Below, one piece after another: positions 23,842 to 37,071 of a stretch of 64,000 bases of DNA. Both the position numbers and the translations under genes were made by a program. The notes beneath the pieces were generated by a model. It worked only from the letters and a program-made list of their open reading frames with translations, did not search any database and had not been told where the DNA came from. The DNA comes from Luzula sylvatica (Eukaryota > Streptophyta > Magnoliopsida > Poales > Juncaceae): the NCBI GenBank assembly GCA_946800325.1, contig OX326961.1, positions 50,494,293-50,558,292 of the forward strand, in the 5' to 3' direction. Position 1 is the stretch's first letter, and each line of letters starts with the position of its first letter.

Positions 23842-26215
23842 AGTTTAATAGCCGTAAAGTCAAAAGATTTGTTGGGTAGTTGGTTAATTTACTCTTTTTA
23901 GTTTTCATCAATTTGATGTTAGAGGATGTTTGATTAAATGATTTTTTAAGAAATTGAGGATACTTATTGATATAAATATTGAAAAATTCTTTTCTTTTCT
24001 TTTCTTTTCTTTTCAATGATAGTTTTCTTTTCTTTTGCTTGTACCATATCAGAGATGATACCAGTAGCAATCGAATTAAAATACCGGCGTTACTACTGTA
24101 CCGGTTCCGAATTGGAGATGGTACCGGTCTCAATTTTTATTTTTCATCCATAATCACATGAAACTAACATAAAAGTTACTACTGTACATGTTGTTGAGAA
24201 TTAGTGCGTGTTTGCTAGGTCAGTTTTGTATAGCAGCAGGAAACTCGTAATTACAGGAAACCAATATATGAATATCAGGAAACTATAATAGCAGGAATAT
24301 CAATATGCAAAAACTATGAGTCTAGGATGTTTAAAATGTGTTTGATGAAAATCATAGGATTATATGTAGCAAATGAATAAAGTATTCTAGAATCGTATTA
24401 TGAAATTATGAAATTATATAACTATCATATCAAAATATTAATTATGTTACATAAATAAATCATACCAATAATTTAAAATTAATATATTTGAAATAAGACA
24501 AATGAAAGAAAAATAATTTTAGAAAATATTACTTTTTTAATACCTTTAATTTTTAAAGAATATTTTTTTGTAATACAACTAATTTGTATAGAATAATATT
24601 TTGTTATTACCATTAGTTTTTAGAAAAACAATAACCCGAACCGAATAAACAAAATAATATTATTTTTCAACCAAATCGGACCAAATAAATCGAAAACCGG
24701 ACCGACTAAAAAAGAATGCCAATTAAAAAATATTTATTTTTGTCCAAATGAATGCAAAGTAAGTATCAATTAATATGTTTGTGTTTTATTTTGGTAGATA
24801 GGTAGTATGATGGGGAGCATCAATATTATTTTACTAATTTCCACTCACCAATTCGGTCAAAAATCCACTCGAAGGTAAGTTTTGAAAAGTGGGCAAATTG
24901 AGCTCATTCCTAGGATTTCAATAGTTTTGAAACCCAAAACTGTGATATAAAATTAGCACACAGAACACCAATTAATCCAATCCTCATGAAACATGACTTT
25001 CTAAAAAAACTAGCTATCAAAACTTGGGTGCCGAATCTATGATAATGCTCATTATTGAATGTACTGAACCACTCAATCGTGCGCGATAATAAGAACATGC
25101 ATATTAGAAAAAAAATCTTGTGGTCCTCTATATGAATTGTAATACTTCAGATTTAGTAGTGGTGGTAGTTATTAGGTAGGGCTGATTGAAATTCAACAAT
25201 ACTTATTCTGGTTTGGTCATATTTAATTTAGTTAATTTTTTAGGTCAAATCGGATAATATTCTTTCTTTATTTAGTAATTTCTTATTTTTAAATTTCAGC
25301 AAGAAAAGGGCTTACATGATTTACCTCTCTGGAGAAGTCTTACCTCTACGAAGAATTCTCTGAAGAAACTAAGCTTCTCTCTTGGCGATTCGACCCGGTA
25401 AATTAGTACTTCAAATGTTTTTCTGTTTTCTTCCTAAAATAATTGTAATGTCTTGCTAGGAAAGAAATACACGGTTGTGCAAAATATCCCAGTAAACAAT
25501 TCATTCGGACTGTTCAATTGTCGATTTATTTTAAAAATATTAAATTAAATTGTTTTGAATATGTGCAGCAAATCAAGACTCAAAACTGCAAATTTGACAA
25601 GAGGTAACAATTTCTTTGATCAAGCAAGATACAATTCCTGAGATCAAGCACGATGTACTTAGTTAGATTATATACAAGTTATTGTAGTTGACCTGATTTT
25701 CATTTATAATATTCCTTAGGTCATGAATATTTTTTTATGAATCAATAGCCAACATTTCTAGACTAAATGACATGTAATTAATTACAGTTCTTAATTTTTA
25801 TAATTTATAAGTACTTCAACCTCTGAATTTTTTTTAAATAATTTGATTTTTTTCCCCCCTTATATGGCACATGAACCTAGATTTTGATCATTGTGAGGAA
25901 ATGTATTGGATTCGTAATTTATTTGGCTAACTTCAGGTTAGTGATTTTGATATTTATTTATGTATTGGACACAAATCAAATTTTTCAGATTTTATTTTTC
26001 TTTCAATTTATGTGCTTTACCAAAAAATAAAAAAAAAAAGCAAAATATTTGTTTTCATTCATTTTTTATTCAATACTTATTTTTTGTCGATTCAGCATGA
26101 CCAACCATCATGATTGTCAATTTTATGTCTTTTCGTCCTTCTAAATAAACCTAACAAATCCAATTCATTCATCATCATGATTCATGACCTTTGATCTTCT
26201 CTTAAATCTTCTCTC
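23842..26215. other. Intergenic with worn repeat fragments
   Basis: TTCTTTTCTTTTC repeats lie at 23990-24035 and a CCGAACCGAATAAAC/AACCGGACCGAC fragment near 24635-24710, the latter related to the TTCGGTT-rich MITE at 18473. The stretch at 25290-25400 has mild coding-like composition, but I could not assign it. Confidence 0.45.
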
Positions 26216-26713
26216 TTAGGACTTGTTTGGAAGGTAGAATTTGAGTTGGAATTAGCATTTTGATATGATGCAAAAGTAAATTTTTTGTTTGGTGCGAGTA
26301 AAAGATTGGAAATATATAATTCTTGGAATCTTTTAATTCCATTTATCCATTAAAATTTGGTTCTCCAAATTTGAGTAGTGCCAAACTGGAGCAAAAGATT
26401 AATCAAAGAGCAATTTGTATTATAATTATTAAATCTCTATAACTAATATAATATTATATTTATTACCATACATAATAGTATTATATGAATAAAATCTAAT
26501 TTTATAATAGTACAAGAATACATATAATATTATTATTTAATATATTATATGGATATAATTACTATAATATTATTATAATTAAATAATATATTATATATTA
26601 TTACAATAAATAATAATTATATTATAACAATTATATAAATATTATTAATATTAAATTATAAATATTATTATAATAATATATAATAATTATATTATAATGA
26701 TAAAATAATTATA

Positions 26714-27713
26714 TGAAGGAAATACAGTTTCAGGATCAACCGTAAAAGTGTACACAAGGATAAACGAATGTAGTCGTACATTCGTAGCCATATCTTTCAG
26801 TAGGAAAATCCGATTTGAATGGTTCAAATTGGGTAAGATAGATAATTAGATTATCTATAACCTTCATGTAGAAATATATTTCATATGAACGAAGTATAAG
26901 TGTCGTTTCTGTGAAATACCGAAAGGGTGCAACAGTATGACATACAGTTAGTACAACAGTCATAACTTTTGCATAAGAACTCCAATTGGGCTGGGCCAAA
27001 TTGGGTCGAGTTGATAATGAGATTATCTACAACTTTCGTGTTGGTTGATTTTCTGTCAGAGAAATTTATCAATTTCGTCTGGACAGAATACTGACCAGGT
27101 TCATGCAGTTTTCTGTGTGAGAGGGTGTATATTGGATATACATGCCTTTTGGCTAATCCTGATCCTATTGTATATAAATAGGATTTTCTCTCTCATCTTA
27201 ACCAAGCAATTCATTCAGAATTATCCAGAAAATTGTGAGACAAATTTTCTAGAGAGTGAAAAGGTGTAAAAGAGAGAAACCGTGAAAAGGTGTTTTACGG
27301 TTTAGAGAATCAATTCGATTAAGCAAGTTCACCGGTGCATCGTCTAGGCAGGTGCATCCGTGACCGACGTCTTGCGATTCAAGGTGGATACACGTAGAGG
27401 AGCAACAACTGAGGCTCTCACGATTGTGATCGATTCGGACGAGTAGATTGAGTCGGAGACGAAATCAAGCGAATCGGCGAAGTCAACGAGCGGTGAAAGA
27501 CGCGTGGTGTGGGACGCGCGTATTGTCACCAACGTGACAGGAGAAAGAAGGCAGCGATCAACCCTTCGTGTGCAATCAATTTTGCACCGGTAAAGATCTA
27601 ACCTTCTATTTGCATCGTACCCTCGAAGTCGTGGCGTGATCTCGGGAATCGGGGAACCGGACCGGGCCTACATATCCGCTGCGCGGGCCCGGGGCCGGGG
27701 ATATTCCCCTTCA
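26714..27713 (+). repeat. Copia LTR 1
   Basis: TG...CA bounded, 1,000 bp. It contains a TATA box TATATAAATA at 27171-27180 and a GC-rich 3' end (GGGCCCGGGGCCGGGG). A CGAATGTA-GTCG-TACATTCG hairpin lies near 26765. Confidence 0.95.
27171..27180 (+). promoter_or_regulatory. TATA box of Copia LTR 1
   Basis: TATATAAATA roughly mid-LTR. The same motif is at 34323-34332 and 41475-41484 in the other LTRs. Inferred Pol II start for the element transcript. Confidence 0.55.
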
Positions 27714-27714
27714 G

Positions 27715-27726
27715 TGGTATCAGAGC
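27715..27726 (+). promoter_or_regulatory. Primer-binding site, internal copy 1
   Basis: TGGTATCAGAGC begins 2 nt after the LTR end. It is complementary to the 3' end of initiator tRNA-Met, the usual primer of plant Copia elements. The second copy is at 34867-34878. Confidence 0.9.
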
Positions 27727-27969
27727 GATCGCCATCGATTCGAGGGTCGAATCATAGTCGTATATTAGATATACGCACGGGTTATCAAAGTTCGTACCCG
27801 TTTGCATGATGTTACATATTTAGAATGTAAAATTCCATTAAAATCACAAGTGAAATTCGCTAGAGATCGATCAATAGTTGATTGAGAGTATCTAGGAATA
27901 ATCGTGAAAAGGTTTCATGATTGGTCGTTTTGGAAACGAGCGAAAACAGCAGTTCAAAAATCGCATAGT

Positions 27970-28418
27970 CCGTTATAACGGACTTGGGGTCCGTTGTAAC
28001 GGACCCTGTATAGGATGCGGGGGTGTGAGGAGGACCGTGAAAACTGCATATTCCGTTGTAACGGACTTGGAGTCCGTTGTAACGGACCTTGTATCTGATA
28101 CGAGGTTGCGGGGATGCCTTGGGTGTCTATTGGAGTCCGTTGTAACGGACTGGGTCCGTTGTAACGGAGCTCTACACAGTTTGTCCGTTGTAACGGACTG
28201 TATGTTGCGTTGTAACGGACTGGTCTCTGGAAATTTGGACGAAAGTTTGCAGAAAATAGCGTTGTAACGGACCTAGGTTGCGTTGTAACGGACATGTTTC
28301 TGGCAAAATTTGGCCAAACTCCGAAATAAATAGCGTTGTAACGGACTGGACTTCCGTTGTAACGGAGTGCCAAGTATACTGGAGGTCCGTTGTAACGGAC
28401 TATGTTGCGTTACAACGG
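27970..28418 (+). repeat. Seven paired 12-bp palindromes in the Copia leader, copy 1
   Basis: Fourteen copies of CCGTTGTAACGG (variants CCGTTATAACGG, GCGTTGTAACGG, GCGTTACAACGG) start at 27970, 27991, 28053, 28074, 28137, 28156, 28185, 28207, 28259, 28280, 28333, 28354, 28387 and 28407. They form seven pairs with start-to-start spacing of 19-22 bp. The array lies about 250 bp downstream of the primer-binding site. It creates long frames on both strands that have no other coding support. Confidence 0.93.
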
Positions 28419-28716
28419 ACTGGTTTCTGGTTGCTGATTTTGTTTTCGTGATAACTTTGGCTACACAACTTGGAATATTGAGTTCTTTATATCGATTTGA
28501 TCGGCATCAATCATACTAGCATATAATTAGATAATTATTTAGAATAATTAGACTCCCAAATAAATACATATGCATTTATGAAAATCTTGTGATAGTGATA
28601 TAATTGGATTATGTCACGGATTTAGAAACGTGCAATGGCATGATCCCTCATAATATTTAAGTCATGGAAATGCCTTCCATATTCACAACCACTATGATCG
28701 GTACTACGTCTCACAT

Positions 28717-28893
28717 GGGTTAAGGCCAAAGCCGACATGGGTTATTGTAGTCATCGACGGGGTGGCAAGCGTTAAATAGGGACTGATAAGGGTTAAGGCC
28801 AAAGCCGACTTATTAGTAGTTTATTTGAACGATACGATGAGTATGGTTGTGACTTAACCGTTCTAGCCAGTAAGGGTTGAGGCCAAAGCCGAC
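28717..28893 (+). repeat. Three copies of a 20-bp repeat in the Copia leader
   Basis: GGGTTAAGGCCAAAGCCGAC starts at 28717, 28790 and 28874 (the third with one G for A). Copy 2 of the internal region has the same at 35869-36045. The intervening sequence is not repeated. Confidence 0.85.
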
Positions 28894-29919
28894 TTGATTG
28901 GAAGTTCGGGGCATAGATAGGATGCACACACGGAACTGGGATTGTATTGGATACGATTCATCACCGAAATCCTATAAAGGTTCAAGAGTCGCATTGGATG
29001 CGATTGGATATAATCCTACCTAAATAGCAAGATCCCATTCGTCTGCCAAAGCAACTTATGGGAGGATCGTGATATATGGATCTTGAGTGTTATGGACTTG
29101 GAGTCCCGTATCGGTATGAGGGTTATCGATTCGATAAAATAACACTATCATATAATTATCATATAAGCATATAGATTAAGTACGCACGGTTAGGAATTAA
29201 TCTTCATCATCCGTTTAGAATTATGTTTTCAAGCAACACCAAATATATCGATTAGATCGATATGATAGATGGCTTTTGGGCCGGAATTACCGTTATTAAC
29301 CTTGATAGCCAAAGAATAGTTCTTAGACTGAAAGGAACGTGTTGGACACGGAAATGGTAGATTCGGGGCTCGAGGCTTTGGCTTTAGAGAAAGCCGGGTT
29401 CGATAAACTTTAAGAAGGAATCGAACGATATTACGTGCCTTGTGGTGGCATGTATAGACGCAAATTTCTCAAAATTGTTTTGATAATTTGGGTGTATATG
29501 AAAGTAAAACACAAAGCTCGTGAAATAGTTTCAAGAGCTAGAGCGCGTTGAATGACTCAATGCGGCTCAAAGAGTAGGTTAATTTTGAGACGCCTTATGG
29601 GTCTTTGATTAACACTCGTGTGTTGATGGTACGAGATTTGATGTTCGTGACCAAATATCATATGCATTCGATAGATAAGTCGATCCCGAAATTGCATATG
29701 ATGCGATTTAAATTTGAATTGGAGATGCTCAGAGTTTCCGAGGAATCCAATGCATATAGATGCGTGGATGTCCTTGTAATTCAAAAACGGGATCGAAAGA
29801 AATGAATGTCTAAGGGTATTTTGGGAAAATGTTTTCCAAAACAGAAAGTTCGGACAAGGAGTTGTTCAAACTAGTGACTCAAAGAATGGTGAAATCCGAG
29901 GAGGATTAAACCAAGAGGT

Positions 29920-32670
29920 TGATTGCTTCTTTTGGCATTGCCGTCTTGGCCATATAAACGAGATTCGCGTATCTAGATTCCATGTGATGGATTGCTAGAA
30001 TCATTCGAATTAGATTCGATTGATTAATGCGATACTTATTTATTAGGCAAGACAACAAAGGGCATCATTCTCCAAAGGTTGGAGAAAGATCCAACGAATT
30101 ATGGGAACTTACATTCACATGTAGATGATCCGATAAGTTCCGAGGCAAGAGGAGGCTATCGGTATTTTGTTACGTTTATGGACGGTTAAAGTAGTCTATT
30201 TAATGCGTGCTGAAATGGAGACTTTTGAAAGGTTCAAAGAGTTTCAAAAACGAAATACGAAATCAACTAAGCAAGAAAATCAAAGCTTTTCGATAGGATC
30301 GAGAAGGCGAGTATTTGAGCTAAACCTTTCGATAGGATCGAAGAGGCGATATTTGAGTTATGAATATTGATGATCATTTATGATTGTGGAATCGTTTCAC
30401 GATTGCCTTTATTCGGAACATTGAGATGTGTCCGAAAAGAGGAAATGAACGCATGTTGGACATGGTTCGATAAATGATGAGTCAATAGGATCTCCCAAAA
30501 ATATTTTGGGGATACGCCCTTGAGACAGCGGCACTAATGAATGGTTGCATATAAGATATGGACCATAAACCTTCTAATCGGTACAAAAGACGCCATATGA
30601 GATATGGATCGGAATGGTTCTGAAGTTGTCACTTGTACAGATTTGAGGATGTGAGTGTATTTCGAAATTTGTTTCGGTTAAACTCAATCCCAAATCTGGA
30701 AATTGTTCGTGTATCTTTAAGGTAACTAAAGGGTATTAGTTCTAACGTCCCGACGAAAAATTAGATTTTCGTGGCTCGAAGAGATGCCTTCTTGGAGGAG
30801 GACTAGATGCGCACAAGTTTGGAACTTGGTGTCATTTATCTCTATGCGGGCTAGTGGGAGTAGAATAAATCTCGAAAGAGTTCGTGATTTGAAAATGAAC
30901 ATTGTACCGATGAAAGTTGACATGGCTTCATCAAGAGTTGATGAACGCAAGTCGAACACACAAAGGAATTTTTCGTAGATCAAGTAGGCTATATCATAAG
31001 CCGGTAAATACGGATTTATCGAGGCTAATGATGATAGATCGAAATCATATGATGATTCGATATCCTACAAGGATGCTATGAAAAGTTGATTCCACATGAC
31101 ATGGTGTCATGAAATCTGAGATTCGATCCATGTAAATTATCAAGTTCAGAACTTGATTTCATTACTTTCTGGGTTAGACCCGTGAAATGTGAGTGGGTTT
31201 TTCAAGATGAAGAACCGACATGGATAGGAATACGCATATATGTAAAGCGAGGCTTTTTGCGAAAAGTTTCATGCAATTCATAGTCGGACTATGAAGAAAC
31301 GTTTTCGCTTGTTGCCATGCTTTCCCATTCTCGAAATTCTGCTTGCCATGGTCGCGTATTATGACTATGTGATGTGGCCAAATGGATGTCAAAACCGAAT
31401 TTCTTGACAGAAATTTTATGAAAGGATGTGTACTTGACACAACCTTACGGTTTTGTCGATTCATAAGAATCGGGGATAAGATATGCACGCTTTAACGATC
31501 CATATGATGGATTAGAGAAAGCTTCTCGGAATTGGAATATTCGTTTTGACAAAATTATAAACTGTTATAAAATTGTCGAAACGAATGGAAACTTTGTGTA
31601 CACATGAAGGTTAGTGGGAGCTGCGTTATATTTCTTGTAACGACAAAGGATTTAGACGAGACCGCTTATGAATTAAGCGTGAAGATCTATAGGATAGATC
31701 TAAAAAGTTCCTCGTTCTATGTTATAGCACATATATCGACATATTGTTGAAAATGGTTTTCAACATGTATACTCCTTGGAGGAGATAAATCGAAATGTCG
31801 AATGGCAGAAATTTTCAACGGCTCGATGTGAGACATCAAGCATCGCGAAAAGTAATAATATGATGCCTTACATTTGATGTTAGGATCTATTATATCTGTC
31901 ATGATATGTATGTGGCTATCTGTCATACAAATAAAGCGTCTAGTTCACCGTCAATAAAATTCATGGGAATCACATGAGTTTGAATGTAATTCGATTACAT
32001 GAGACTAACTCTTGTGATTGTATAATGGTTATACAAATATATACATAATGGTTATGTATATTTAAAACCCATCGGGATTTGTATTGATAGAGGTGAAGTT
32101 TATCCTTGAATACTTTGCGAAAGAATTCAGGATTTATTATCTATAATGGTGTGGAGGACGTGTTGGTTATAAAGAGTTATAACAAACAACAGTTTCCAAA
32201 GATGAAGCACGTCCAAATATGTAGCACGACTTTCGATCACAAAGTGTGTACATGTTTTGCTTAAATGAAAACACGGTTATGTGGAAAGGTTCCACAAGAC
32301 CAATAGTTTATGATTCTATTTACGGTGGCGAGTATATTGCGGTTATTAATCGCAAAAGGAAGTGGTATGGATCAAGGATACATGACCAAACTCTAGTAGT
32401 CACGAGTTATCGGATTTATGGTTGTTTATTGCGTGAGACGCATTAGTACAAGCCAAAAATGCCGAGGTCACAACCACTTCTAGCCAATACTCAGAAAATT
32501 TCATTTGATCCATGAAATTTTGTGAAAAGATGTGATCGTAGGTATTGGAAATGTTCCAATCCTGATGATGATTAACACTAGCGGGAACGTGCGGACCCGT
32601 TTACAAAACCGCTCTCTCTAGTCGCGCGTGACTGTCATGCGATGACTATGGGTATGGAGATACCTAGAGG
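29920..32670 (+). pseudogene. Ruined Copia gag-pol, internal copy 1
   Basis: The remains are recognisable piecewise in shifting frames. A GAG-pre-integrase block lies near 29930 (WHCRLGHI), then an integrase N-terminal part to about 30180 (RGGYRYFVTF) and integrase text to 30560. RT-like text runs at 31140-31420 (AYYDYV.., .GQMDVKT) and again at 31600-31700. A block near 31870 reads MLGSIISVMIC, and RNase H-like text at 32240-32670 includes GGEYIA and DPFTKPLS. Stops and frameshifts interrupt every block, and the stretch that should carry the YVDD catalytic motif is deleted near 31640. It cannot make a working polyprotein. Upstream gag is not recognisable. Confidence 0.8.
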
Positions 32671-33865
32671 AGGAAGAAGAGAGTAGAGTGTAGTTATCTA
32701 ATACGATAGTCCTCGCAGGTTATGGGTATGGAGATACCCATAGGTAAACGTTGTATCACCCAAATACTTAGTCCATATGAATGCATCCCTTTTAAAATTT
32801 TGTTTACTTAAATTAATATGCATTCACCTTATATGAAAACTGTGTGCTGGGTTGTGTAATATGATTGTTACATGAACCTTGATTTGAACTTGTGTGGACG
32901 TCGACATGGTTGAGGACCATGTGCAGCGAAACCATCACACTTAAAGTGTCATTTCTAAACATCCCTAGTCGCGGGTCAGTTTGCTTAAGAGAGAAGCATT
33001 ACTATTACAAGGGAATAGACTGAACGCGTACACTAGTACGTTTGCCGAGGAGATGATTATGTTTTGCTAATCATGGGACAAAGGAGTTTGTCGAATCGGG
33101 AACGTAGATATATGTTAGGTTACATGTATTGGATATGACCGAAGCCGCGAGACCATGACATGGTTTAGTCATTATAGATGGACTTGCGACGGATGGGGTT
33201 TTAGATTCTTCAAACTTGAGGGGATCATTGATTGTGTTTCGTGCGTAACACAATGCTTTGATATGATCTTACGCTCACCGTAACAGGGAGTTAAAAGGGT
33301 CATCATTGGGTATTGTCCGAAACACGGAATTCAATGTGAGTCTCCAAGATAGGAATTGTTTATTCCGAAAGGAAGAGATATCTCTTAGGCGCCGCTCGAT
33401 GAGTCGATTAACGAAACCTGCGGCCGCAGTCAATGATATTAATGGTTAATATCGATTGAAATTTGTTAACTCAACTCGGAATCGGGGAATAAGTGTAGTT
33501 AATCAAATTATAAGGATGACTATTACCATGCCTTTTGATTAACGGATATCGCAAACAAGAGAACTAGTAACCGCTATTCGAGATAGGCACAATGATCACA
33601 ATCATTATTCGTTTAACATGGGTAGCTATGATGGAGTGACTAGATCCCGCTCATGAGCTTGTAGGTATTGGAAACAACCTACTGCCATCGTTAAGTCGAA
33701 CCTACATGGTCACACAACGAGTCGTACTAAGTCGGGCTTGATCATAAAATTGGCACATAGGATGTGCATAGCTTGGTATTTGATACGCGAGCTATATTCT
33801 CTAAAATCGTGCGTATTGGATATGCATGAGTACCTTTTAGGTAGATCTGAAATTGAGTGGGAGAC

Positions 33866-34865
33866 TGAAGGAAATACAGTTTCAGGATCAACCGTAAAAG
33901 TGTACACAAGGATAAACGAATGTAGTCGTACATTCGTAGCCATATCTTTCAGTAGGAAAATCCGATTTGAATGGTTCAAATTGGGTAAGATAGATAATTA
34001 GATTATCTATAACCTTCATGTAGAAATATATTTCATATGAACGAAGTATAAGTGTCGTTTCTGTGAAATACCGAAAGGGTGCAACAGTATGACATACAGT
34101 TAGTACAACAGTCATAACTTTTGCATAAGAACTCCAATTGGGCTGGGCCAAATTGGGTCGAGTTGATAATGAGATTATCTACAACTTTCGTGTTGGTTGA
34201 TTTTCTGTCAGAGAAATTTATCAATTTCGTCTGGACAGAATACTGACCAGGTTCATGCAGTTTTCTGTGTGAGAGGGTGTATATTGGATATACATGCCTT
34301 TTGGCTAATCCTGATCCTATTGTATATAAATAGGATTTTCTCTCTCATCTTAACCAAGCAATTCATTCAGAATTATCCAGAAAATTGTGAGACAAATTTT
34401 CTAGAGAGTGAAAAGGTGTAAAAGAGAGAAACCGTGAAAAGGTGTTTTACGGTTTAGAGAATCAATTCGATTAAGCAAGTTCACCGGTGCATCGTCTAGG
34501 CAGGTGCATCCGTGACCGACGTCTTGCGATTCAAGGTGGATACACGTAGAGGAGCAACAACTGAGGCTCTCACGATTGTGATCGATTCGGACGAGTAGAT
34601 TGAGTCGGAGACGAAATCAAGCGAATCGGCGAAGTCAACGAGCGGTGAAAGACGCGTGGTGTGGGACGCGCGTATTGTCACCAACGTGACAGGAGAAAGA
34701 AGGCAGCGATCAACCCTTCGTGTGCAATCAATTTTGCACCGGTAAAGATCTAACCTTCTATTTGCATCGTACCCTCGAAGTCGTGGCGTGATCTCGGGAA
34801 TCGGGGAACCGGACCGGGCCTACATATCCGCTGCGCGGGCCCGGGGCCGGGGATATTCCCCTTCA
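33866..34865 (+). repeat. Copia LTR 2 (shared, central)
   Basis: Identical by eye to LTR 1. It acts as the 3' LTR of the first internal region and the 5' LTR of the second; the purine tract GAGTGGGAGAC is on its left and the primer-binding site on its right. Confidence 0.95.
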
Positions 34866-35121
34866 GTGGTATCAGAGCGATCGCCATCGATTCGAGGGTC
34901 GAATCATAGTCGTATATTAGATATACGCACGGGTTATCAAAGTTCGTACCCGTTTGCATGATGTTACATATTTAGAATGTCAAATTCCATTAAAATCACA
35001 AGTGAAATTCGCTAGAGATCGATCAATAGTTGATTGAGAGTATCTAGGAATAATCGTGAAAAGGTTTCATGATTGATCGTTTTGGAAACGAGCGAAAACA
35101 GCAGTTCAAAAATCGCATAGT

Positions 35122-35570
35122 CCGTTATAACGGACTTGGGGTCCGTTGTAACGGACCCTGTATAGGATGCGGGGGTGTGAGGAGGACCGTGAAAACTGCA
35201 TATTCCGTTGTAACGGACTTGGAGTCCGTTGTAACGGACCTTGTATCTGATACGAGGTTGCGGGGATGCCTAGGGTGTCTATTGGAGTCCGTTGTAACGG
35301 ACTGGGTCCGTTGTAACGGAGCTCTACACAGTTTGTCCGTTGTAACGGACTGTATGTTGCGTTGTAACGGACTGGTCTCTGGAAATTTGGACGAAAGTTT
35401 GCAGAAAATAGCGTTGTAACGGACCTAGGTTGCGTTGTAACGGACATGTTTCTGGCAAAATTTGGCCAAACTCCGAAATAAATAGCGTTGTAACGGACTG
35501 GACTTCCGTTGTAACGGAGTGCCAAGTATACTGGAGGTCCGTTGTAACGGACTATGTTGCGTTACAACGG
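35122..35570 (+). repeat. Seven paired 12-bp palindromes in the Copia leader, copy 2
   Basis: Exact counterpart of 27970-28418, offset by 7,152 bp. All fourteen dyads and their spacings are preserved. Confidence 0.93.
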
Positions 35571-37071
35571 ACTGGTTTCTGGTTGCTGATTTTGTTTTCG
35601 TGATAACTTTGGCTACACAACTTGGAATATTGAGTTCTTTATATCGATTTGATCGGCATCAATCATACTAGCATATAATTAGATAATTATTTAGAATAAT
35701 TAGACTCCCAAATAAATACATATGCATTTATGAAAATCTTGTGATAGTGATATAATTGGATTATGTCACGGATTTAGAAACGTGCAATGGCATGATCCCT
35801 CATAATATTTAAGTCATGGAAATGCCTTCCATATTCACAACCACTATGATCGGTACTACGTCTCACATGGGTTAAGGCCAAAGCCGACATGGGTTATTGT
35901 AGTCATCGACGGGGTGGCAAGCGTTAAATAGGGACTGATAAGGGTTAAGGCCAAAGCCGACTTATTAGTAGTTTATTTGAACGATACGATGAGTATGGTT
36001 GTGACTTAACCGTTCTAGCCAGTAAGGGTTGAGGCCAAAGCCGACTTGATTGGAAGTTCGGGGCATAGATAGGATGCACACACGGAACTGGGATTGTATT
36101 GGATACGATTCATCACCGAAATCCTATAAAGGTTCAAGAGTCGCATTGGATGCGATTGGATATAATCCTACCTAAATAGCAAGATCCCATTCGTCTGCCA
36201 AAGCAACTTATGGGAGGATCGTGATATATGGATCTTGAGTGTTATGGACTTGGAGTCCCGTATCGGTATGAGGGTTATCGATTCGATAAAATAACACTAT
36301 CATATAATTATCATATAAGCATATAGATTAAGTACGCACGGTTAGGAATTAATCTTCATCATCCGTTTAGAATTATGTTTTCAAGCAACACCAAATATAT
36401 CGATTAGATCGATATGATAGATGGCTTTTGGGCCGGAATTACCGTTATTAACCTTGATAGCCAAAGAATAGTTCTTAGACTTAAAGGAACGTGTTGGACA
36501 CGGAAATGGTAGATTCGGGGCTCGAGGCTTTGGCTTTAGAGAAAGCCGGTTTCGATAAACTTTAAGAAGGAATCGAACGATATTACGTGCCTTGTGGTGG
36601 CATGTATAGACGCAAATTTCTCAAAATTGTTTTGATAATTTGGGTGTATATGAAAGTAAAACACAAAGCTCGTGAAATAGTTTCAAGAGCTAGAGCGCGT
36701 TGAATGACTCAATGCGGCTCAAAGAGTAGGTTAATTTTGAGACGCCTTATGGGTCTTTGATTAACACTCGTGTGTTGATGGTACGAGATTTGATGTTCGT
36801 GACCGAATATCATATGCATTCGATAGATAAGTCGATCCCGAAATTGCATATGATGCGATTTAAATTTGAATTGGAGATGCTCAGAGTTTCCGAGGAATCC
36901 AATGCATATAGATGCGTGGATGTCCTTGTAATTCAAAAACGGGATCGAAAGAAATGAATGTCTAAGGGTATTTTGGGAAAATGTTTTCCAAAACAGAAAG
37001 TTCGGACAAGGAGTTGTTCAAACTAGTGACTCAAAGAATGGTGAAATCCGAGGAGGATTAAACCAAGAGGT

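Noticed and set aside
26736..27072. Repeated short minus-strand frames in all three LTRs
   Set aside because: They exist three times because the LTR does, and have no domain or start context.
27917..28373. Open frames of 116 and 139 codons on opposite strands, repeated at 35069-35525
   Set aside because: They arise because the 12-bp palindrome reads open on both strands (VVTD / RYNG repeats); no other coding support.
27970..28418. CRISPR-like array of short palindromic repeats
   Set aside because: Repeats are 12 bp, come in close pairs, spacers are uneven, and the context is a plant LTR retrotransposon leader.
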